From Proteobacteria bacterium UBA4656 (lineage in GTDB: Bacteria > Pseudomonadota > Gammaproteobacteria > Xanthomonadales > Ahniellaceae), in contig DHLY01000009.1 in assembly GCA_002405525.1 (NCBI GenBank), positions 52,011-57,993 of the forward strand: a stretch of 5,983 nucleotides of DNA, in the 5' to 3' direction. The translations under genes and the position numbers were made by a program. The notes below the pieces were generated by a model. That model was given only the letters and a program-made list of their open reading frames with translations, was not told where the DNA came from and ran no database searches. Position 1 is the first letter of the stretch; every line of letters starts with the position of its first letter. Of this stretch, positions 1-5,983 are shown piece after piece.

Positions 1-470
1 CCGCGCGCGACACGCTGGAAGACAAGCTGGTCGGCCTCGACGCCGGCGCCGACGACTACCTGGTCAAGCCGTTCGAGATCCGCGAACTGGAGGCGCGCGT
101 GCGGGCCCTGATCCGCCGCGATCGCCGCCAGGTGAGCGCCGAGGTGCTGCGCGTGGGCGATCTGGTGCTCGACACGGCCACCCTGCGCCTGCAGCGCGGC
201 GGCCGTGATCTCAGCATCTCTCCGATCGGGCTGAAGCTGCTGACGATCCTGATGCGCGAATCGCCGCGGGTGGTGAGCCGCCGAGACATCGAACGCGAGG
301 TCTGGGGCGATCTGTTGCCGGATTCCGATACCCTGCGCAGCCATCTCTACAACCTGCGCAAGGTGATCGACAAGCCGTTCGACAAACCGCTGCTGCACAC
401 CATTCACAGCGCCGGCTACCGGCTCGCCGACCTCGACGAGGACGTGCCGGGCGCCGCGCGCAGCGCCTGA
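1..470 (+). CDS. OmpR/PhoB-family response regulator, 3' part (5' end outside window)
   Basis: DNA-binding response regulator of a two-component system; it is phosphorylated by a sensor kinase and then binds DNA, in the cytoplasm. The reading frame is open from base 3, well upstream of a GTG at 99, so 99 is not the true start. The visible 155 residues begin inside the receiver domain: ARD (probably the end of the usual TARD, since bases 1-2 are cc), the GADDYLVKPF motif with the conserved receiver lysine at bases 66-68, and then a linker. From about base 141 to 440 there is a full Trans_Reg_C winged helix, with the recognition helix around SDTLRSHLYNLRKVID and the terminal hairpin HTIHSAGYRLA. 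The phospho-acceptor aspartate lies off the left edge. A histidine kinase gene follows after 70 bases and is the likely partner. Family assignment is firm; the regulon and the exact gene name cannot be told. Confidence 0.96.
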   Translation, partial: ARDTLEDKLVGLDAGADDYLVKPFEIRELEARVRALIRRDRRQVSAEVLRVGDLVLDTATLRLQRGGRDLSISPIGLKLLTILMRESPRVVSRRDIEREVWGDLLPDSDTLRSHLYNLRKVIDKPFDKPLLHTIHSAGYRLADLDEDVPGAARSA

Positions 471-476
471 GCAACC

Positions 477-510
477 GCCGGCGCGGCGCCGTGCGCGGCG
501 CCGCGTCGGT
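477..510 (+). promoter_or_regulatory. GC-rich stem-loop between regulator and kinase genes
   Basis: Bases 477-490 pair with 497-510 around the six-base loop GTGCGC. The stem has 14 pairs, of which two are G-U, and nine uninterrupted G-C pairs sit next to the loop (482-490 with 497-505). It starts six bases after the regulator stop codon and ends 30 bases before the proposed kinase start. The arms also hold a direct repeat, GCGCGGCGCC at 481-490 and 493-502. No T-tract follows, so a canonical intrinsic terminator is unlikely. It may be an mRNA stability or processing element, or a partial attenuator that sets the regulator to kinase ratio. The pairing is seen directly; the role is inference. 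Confidence 0.55.
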
Positions 511-540
511 CGTCCCTGCCGCAGCCTCCTTCCCACGCCC

Positions 541-1911
541 TTGGCCGCGAATCCCACCAAGCCGCCGTCCGTCCTGCCGGGCGCGCAGGGCAGAGACGGT
601 GGCCTGCGCGGCCGCCTTTGGGTCGCCTTCGTCCTGCAGATCGCCGCCATCAGCGTGGCCACGCTGCTGTCGGTGTACGGCGCCTGGGTGGTGCTGCGCG
701 ACGTGCTGATCCAGAACGCGCTGATGCAGGAAGCGCAGCACTACTGGGAGCGCCTGGCCGTCGATCCAGGCGCCGAAGTCCCCGACACCTACAACATGCA
801 TGGCTATCTGGGCCGTGACGGCGACCTGGCGTCGGTGCCGGCCTCGCTGCGCGAGTTCCTGCCGCGCTCGTACCATGCGGTGACCCTGCGCGGGGCGAGC
901 GCGCTGGTCTACGTATCGGAACCCGATCCGGCGCGCCATCCCGGACTGCAGGGCCGCCTGTATCTGGTGTTCGAGCAGGAGCAGGTCGACCGGCTCGCGC
1001 TGTGGTTCGGGTTCGTGCCGCTGACCATGGTGCTCGCGGTGATCTACATCACCACCTGGCTGACCTACCGGGTGTCGCGGCGCGCGGTATCGCCGGTGAT
1101 CTGGCTGGCCGGGCAGGTACGCGCCTTCGACCCGAAGAAACCCGACCTCGCCTCGCTCGAACCGGGCAGCCTGCCGGCCGATGCCGACGAGGACATCCAG
1201 GTGCTGGCCGGTGCGATCCATTCCTTCGCCTCGCGGCTCGAAGAGTTCATCGAGCGCGAGCGCAACTTCACCCGCGACGCCAGCCACGAACTGCGCAGCC
1301 CCATCACGGTGATCAAGGTGGCCGCCGACATCCTGCTCGAGGAAGAGGCGCTGTCCGAATTCGGCCGGCGTTCGGCGCAGCGCATCCGGCGCGCGATCCG
1401 CGACATGGAGGCACTGATCGAGGCGTTCCTGATCCTCGCCCGCGAGGCCGACGTCGGCCTGCCGGAGGAGGATTTCGTGGTCGGCGAACTGATCGAGGAA
1501 GAGGTCGAGCGCGCGCAGGACCTAGTGCAAGGCAAGCCGGTCGAGGTCCGCTACGTGCGCGAGGCGGACTTCGCGCTGCACGCGCCGCCGCGGGTGCTGG
1601 CGGTGATGGTGTCCAACCTGCTGCGCAACGCGTGCCTGTACACCACCGAGGGCGCGGTCACGGTGACGCTCGGCCGCGATTTCGTGCGCGTGGAGGACAC
1701 CGGTCCGGGCATGAGCGAGGAGGTGCTGGACAAGGTCGGGCGCCTGCCGTTCTTTCGCGGCGACCAGGCCACCGCCCGCGGCGGCCACGGCGTGGGTCTG
1801 ACCATCGTGCGCCGCCTGTCGGACCGCTTCGGCTGGCCGGTGGAGATGTCCAGCCGGCTGGGGGTGGGCACGCGCGCCACGATCCGGTTTCCCAGCCCGC
1901 AGCCGCTCTGA
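541..1911 (+). CDS. Membrane sensor histidine kinase (HisKA/HATPase_c)
   Basis: Inner-membrane sensor kinase of 456 residues that should autophosphorylate on His249 and pass the phosphate to the upstream response regulator. There is a short cytoplasmic N-terminus, TM1 at about 26-50, a periplasmic sensing region at about 51-153 that I do not recognise, TM2 at about 155-176, and a HAMP-like linker at about 177-238. The HisKA box follows (DASHELRSPITVIK, His249), then HATPase_c with N box SNLLRNA (Asn363), G1 box VEDTGPGM (Asp386), F box PFFRG and G2 box GGHGVGLTIVRRL. All catalytic motifs are intact. TTG at 541 is chosen because no ATG, GTG or TTG lies in frame between it and the stop at 364, and the next in-frame candidate (GTG 655) would remove much of TM1. 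No good Shine-Dalgarno sequence precedes the TTG; the region is pyrimidine-rich. The gene ends 25 bases from a convergent gene. The ligand is unknown. Confidence 0.94.
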   Translation: MAANPTKPPSVLPGAQGRDGGLRGRLWVAFVLQIAAISVATLLSVYGAWVVLRDVLIQNALMQEAQHYWERLAVDPGAEVPDTYNMHGYLGRDGDLASVPASLREFLPRSYHAVTLRGASALVYVSEPDPARHPGLQGRLYLVFEQEQVDRLALWFGFVPLTMVLAVIYITTWLTYRVSRRAVSPVIWLAGQVRAFDPKKPDLASLEPGSLPADADEDIQVLAGAIHSFASRLEEFIERERNFTRDASHELRSPITVIKVAADILLEEEALSEFGRRSAQRIRRAIRDMEALIEAFLILAREADVGLPEEDFVVGELIEEEVERAQDLVQGKPVEVRYVREADFALHAPPRVLAVMVSNLLRNACLYTTEGAVTVTLGRDFVRVEDTGPGMSEEVLDKVGRLPFFRGDQATARGGHGVGLTIVRRLSDRFGWPVEMSSRLGVGTRATIRFPSPQPL

Positions 1912-1912
1912 A

Positions 1913-1925
1913 CGCCGCTGCGGCG
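1913..1925. other. Short dyad in the convergent gap
   Basis: CGCCG at 1913-1917 and CGGCG at 1921-1925 can form a five-pair hairpin with loop CTG, in the 25-base gap between the kinase stop (1911) and the stop of the opposing PhzF gene (1937). It could help end transcription from either side, but no T-tract is present on either strand and such GC dyads are common by chance in this composition. This is the only terminator candidate visible here, and it is weak. Confidence 0.2.
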
Positions 1926-1936
1926 GCGCCCGGCTG

Positions 1937-2812
1937 CTACCAGTGGAACATACCGTCGATGCAGGTGACGCTGTGGCCGCCGACCTCGATCCCTCCGTCG
2001 GCGCCGACCCGCACCGCCACCACGCCGTCGCGTCCCACTTCGCGGCCCTGGCTGGCGGCGTAGGCGACGTCACCCGCGGGAAGCAGGCCGTTGGCGCTCA
2101 GGAAAGCGGCCACCGCCGCCTGGCCGCTGCCCGTGACCGGATCCTCCGGGATGCCGTCGGCCGGCGCGAAGCAGCGCACCACCCACGGTAGCGCCGGATC
2201 GGGCGAGCGGCCGAACACGGCCACGCCGACGCTGTCGTGCTCGTGCGTGAGTTCGGCCAGGCGGGCGAAGTCGGGGCGCAGGCCACGCACCCTGGCCTCG
2301 TCCTCGAGGTCGACCACGGTCCAGGTCGGGCCGACCGTGACGTTGCGCGGCGCCGGATGCTGGTTGACGGTCACGCGCAGGGCCTTCGACAGCGCCACGA
2401 TCTGGGTCAGGTCGGGGTCGGCGAAGCGTGCCGTCGGGGCGCGCACGAAGATCCGCCGCGCCGCGCCTTCGCCGTCGACGCGCAGCGGCAGCACGCCGGC
2501 CGCGCACGCCATCGCCAGCGCGCCGGCTCGCGGCACGGCGAGGCCCGCGTCGATCATCGCGTGCGCCGTGCCGATGCTGGGATGGCCGGCGAAAGGTAGC
2601 TCCTGGCGCGGGGTGAAGATGCGCACGCGGTAGTCGGCGCCGGTGGCGTTCGCCGGCAGCACGAAGGTGGTCTCGGAAAGATTGGTCCAGCTGGCGATCC
2701 GCTGCATGGCCTGGTCGTCGAGCCCGCGGGCGTCGAGCACCACCGCGACTGGGTTGCCGCGGAACGGCGCGGTGGTGAAGACGTCGACCTGCTGGAAACG
2801 GACCTTCGGCAT
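1937..2812 (-). CDS. PhzF family isomerase/epimerase-like protein
   Basis: Cytoplasmic PhzF-family protein of 291 residues, the usual length for this two-lobed, diaminopimelate-epimerase-like fold. The family's best known member isomerises a dihydroanthranilate intermediate in phenazine synthesis, but most genomic members have no proven substrate. Seen here: N-terminal QVDVFTTAPFRGNPVAVV, the NLSETTFV segment with the conserved catalytic-type Glu47, FTPRQELPFAGHPSIGTA (about 66-83), and in the second lobe RCFAPADGIPEDPVTGSGQAA (about 213-233). The last has GSG where GSA is frequent. The ATG at 2812 is fixed by AGGAGG five bases upstream; the same frame stays open far upstream, but that stretch overlaps the kinase gene out of frame and is not credible protein. 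The gene lies 74 bases after the kinase stop and may be read from the same transcript or from its own promoter. No phenazine genes are visible, so a phenazine role should not be assumed. Confidence 0.95.
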   Translation of the reverse strand: MPKVRFQQVDVFTTAPFRGNPVAVVLDARGLDDQAMQRIASWTNLSETTFVLPANATGADYRVRIFTPRQELPFAGHPSIGTAHAMIDAGLAVPRAGALAMACAAGVLPLRVDGEGAARRIFVRAPTARFADPDLTQIVALSKALRVTVNQHPAPRNVTVGPTWTVVDLEDEARVRGLRPDFARLAELTHEHDSVGVAVFGRSPDPALPWVVRCFAPADGIPEDPVTGSGQAAVAAFLSANGLLPAGDVAYAASQGREVGRDGVVAVRVGADGGIEVGGHSVTCIDGMFHW

Positions 2813-2817
2813 GGCGG

Positions 2818-2823
2818 CCTCCT
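2818..2823 (-). promoter_or_regulatory. Strong Shine-Dalgarno site of the PhzF gene
   Basis: On the minus strand, AGGAGG lies five bases before the ATG at 2812 (GAGGAGGCCGCCATG). It decides the start against a much longer open frame upstream, and it is clearly stronger than the sites before the other genes in the window. Confidence 0.85.
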
Positions 2824-2838
2824 CGCTGGGCCGACGAT

Positions 2839-2853
2839 GATCGCAGGCCGATC
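2839..2853. repeat. Short inverted repeat in the PhzF leader
   Basis: GATCG and CGATC arms of five bases are separated by CAGGC, about 27 bases before the PhzF start. This could be an operator half-site pair or chance. No convincing -35/-10 promoter pair is visible in the 74-base gap. Confidence 0.25.
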
Positions 2854-2855
2854 CG

Positions 2856-2886
2856 GGTCGCGAAAGGTTGCGCTCGGTGTTCGCGA

Positions 2887-2888
<2 letters not shown>
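2856..2888 (-). repeat. Inverted repeat at the kinase stop codon
   Basis: TCGCGAA at 2858-2864 and TTCGCGA at 2880-2886 are perfect seven-base inverted arms around a 15-base spacer. The pairing extends to nine with one G-T and one G-C pair, reaching into the kinase stop codon (2887-2889). In RNA of the minus strand it would form a stem-loop just after kinase translation ends. There is no T-tract, so termination is not well supported; mRNA end protection or a protein-binding site are alternatives. Confidence 0.35.
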
Positions 2889-5678
<2,790 letters not shown>

Positions 5679-5682
<4 letters not shown>

Positions 5683-5983
5683 GGATGCAGCTCGCGCCGC
5701 AGCCAAGACCGGCCGAACGCCAGGTCGCGTTCCACCGTGGCGTCCGAAACACCGATCACCGGCGCGATCTGGTGCGCGCGCATGCCGCCGAAATAGGTCA
5801 TCTCCACCACCCGCGACGCGCGCGGGTCGCGTTCGGCCAGTCGCAGCAGGGCCTCGTGCAGTTCCAGCATGCCGTCGTCGTCGACCGCGGCCTCGACGGT
5901 GCCGCCCAGCGTCACCGCCACCGCCCCGGCGCCCCGCTTGTCGGCCATCCGGCGGCGTGCGGCGTCGACCAGCACCGCTCGCA
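5679..5983 (-). CDS. ECF-type RNA polymerase sigma factor, C-terminal part (5' end outside window)
   Basis: C-terminal 100 residues of a sigma-70-like factor of the group usually annotated as Sigma70_ECF / TIGR02999. The visible part starts with RAVLVDAARRRMADKRGAG, which matches the region after sigma 2 in that group. Then comes sigma region 4: HEALLRLAERDPRASRVVEM, YFGGMRAHQIAPVIGVSDATVERD (the helix-turn-helix that reads the -35 element) and AFGRSWLRRELH. A GTG at 5975 is in frame but lies inside this conserved region, and the frame is open to the edge, so the true start is beyond 5983. Its TGA overlaps the ATG of the kinase gene by 4 bases. The family is known to sit beside Ser/Thr kinases in several phyla; control of this factor by the kinase is inference. 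Confidence 0.93.

Noticed and set aside
99..101. GTG at 99 as start of the response regulator
   Set aside because: The frame upstream to base 3 encodes the conserved end of the receiver domain, so the gene begins outside the window.
525..531. AAGGAGG on the minus strand as a ribosome site for an antisense gene
   Set aside because: No ATG or GTG follows at a usable distance on the minus strand, and the frame there has no protein-like features.
211..1287. 358-codon minus-strand open frame opposite the regulator and kinase
   Set aside because: It lies antisense to two well-supported genes, has low-complexity Arg/Gln/His-rich composition and shows no motif; long antisense frames are expected at this GC content.
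1002..2063. 353-codon plus-strand open frame overlapping the histidine kinase and the PhzF gene
   Set aside because: It is an out-of-frame shadow with Arg/Gly/Pro-rich translation and no domain, and it runs across the convergent gene ends.
5973..5975. GTG at 5975 as start of the sigma factor
   Set aside because: It falls inside the conserved RAVLVDAARRR segment and the frame stays open to the window edge.

Overview
The window is a high-GC stretch of ordinary-looking bacterial chromosome, fully packed with genes in two opposed blocks that converge near base 1920. Gene content suggests a Proteobacterium. A Gammaproteobacterium of the Xanthomonadaceae/Lysobacter/Rhodanobacter type is my best guess, because a transmembrane Ser/Thr kinase with C-terminal TPRs beside a sigma-70 ECF gene is common there. 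This placement is inference and was not tested.

Left block, plus strand (1-1911): the 3' part of an OmpR/PhoB-type response regulator gene, a 70-base gap with a very stable GC-rich stem-loop, then a complete membrane histidine kinase gene that appears to start at TTG. Together they form a two-component system of unknown stimulus. Right block, minus strand, in transcription order from the right edge: the 3' part of an ECF-type sigma factor gene (5983-5679), a Ser/Thr protein kinase with one membrane segment and a TPR-rich C-terminus (5682-2887), and a PhzF-family isomerase/epimerase-like enzyme (2812-1937). The sigma and kinase genes overlap by 4 bases (ATGA), so they are very likely translationally coupled. 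The PhzF gene follows after 74 bases with its own strong Shine-Dalgarno sequence.

The most interesting unit is the sigma/kinase pair. The predicted layout is an extracytoplasmic TPR region, one membrane helix, a complete Hanks-type kinase in the cytoplasm, and a co-translated sigma factor. No anti-sigma gene is visible. This fits the known idea of ECF sigma factors controlled by threonine phosphorylation rather than by an anti-sigma factor, but the sigma region 2 needed to judge it lies outside the window. I see no mobile element, CRISPR array, tRNA or rRNA, and no gene-free stretch longer than 75 bases.
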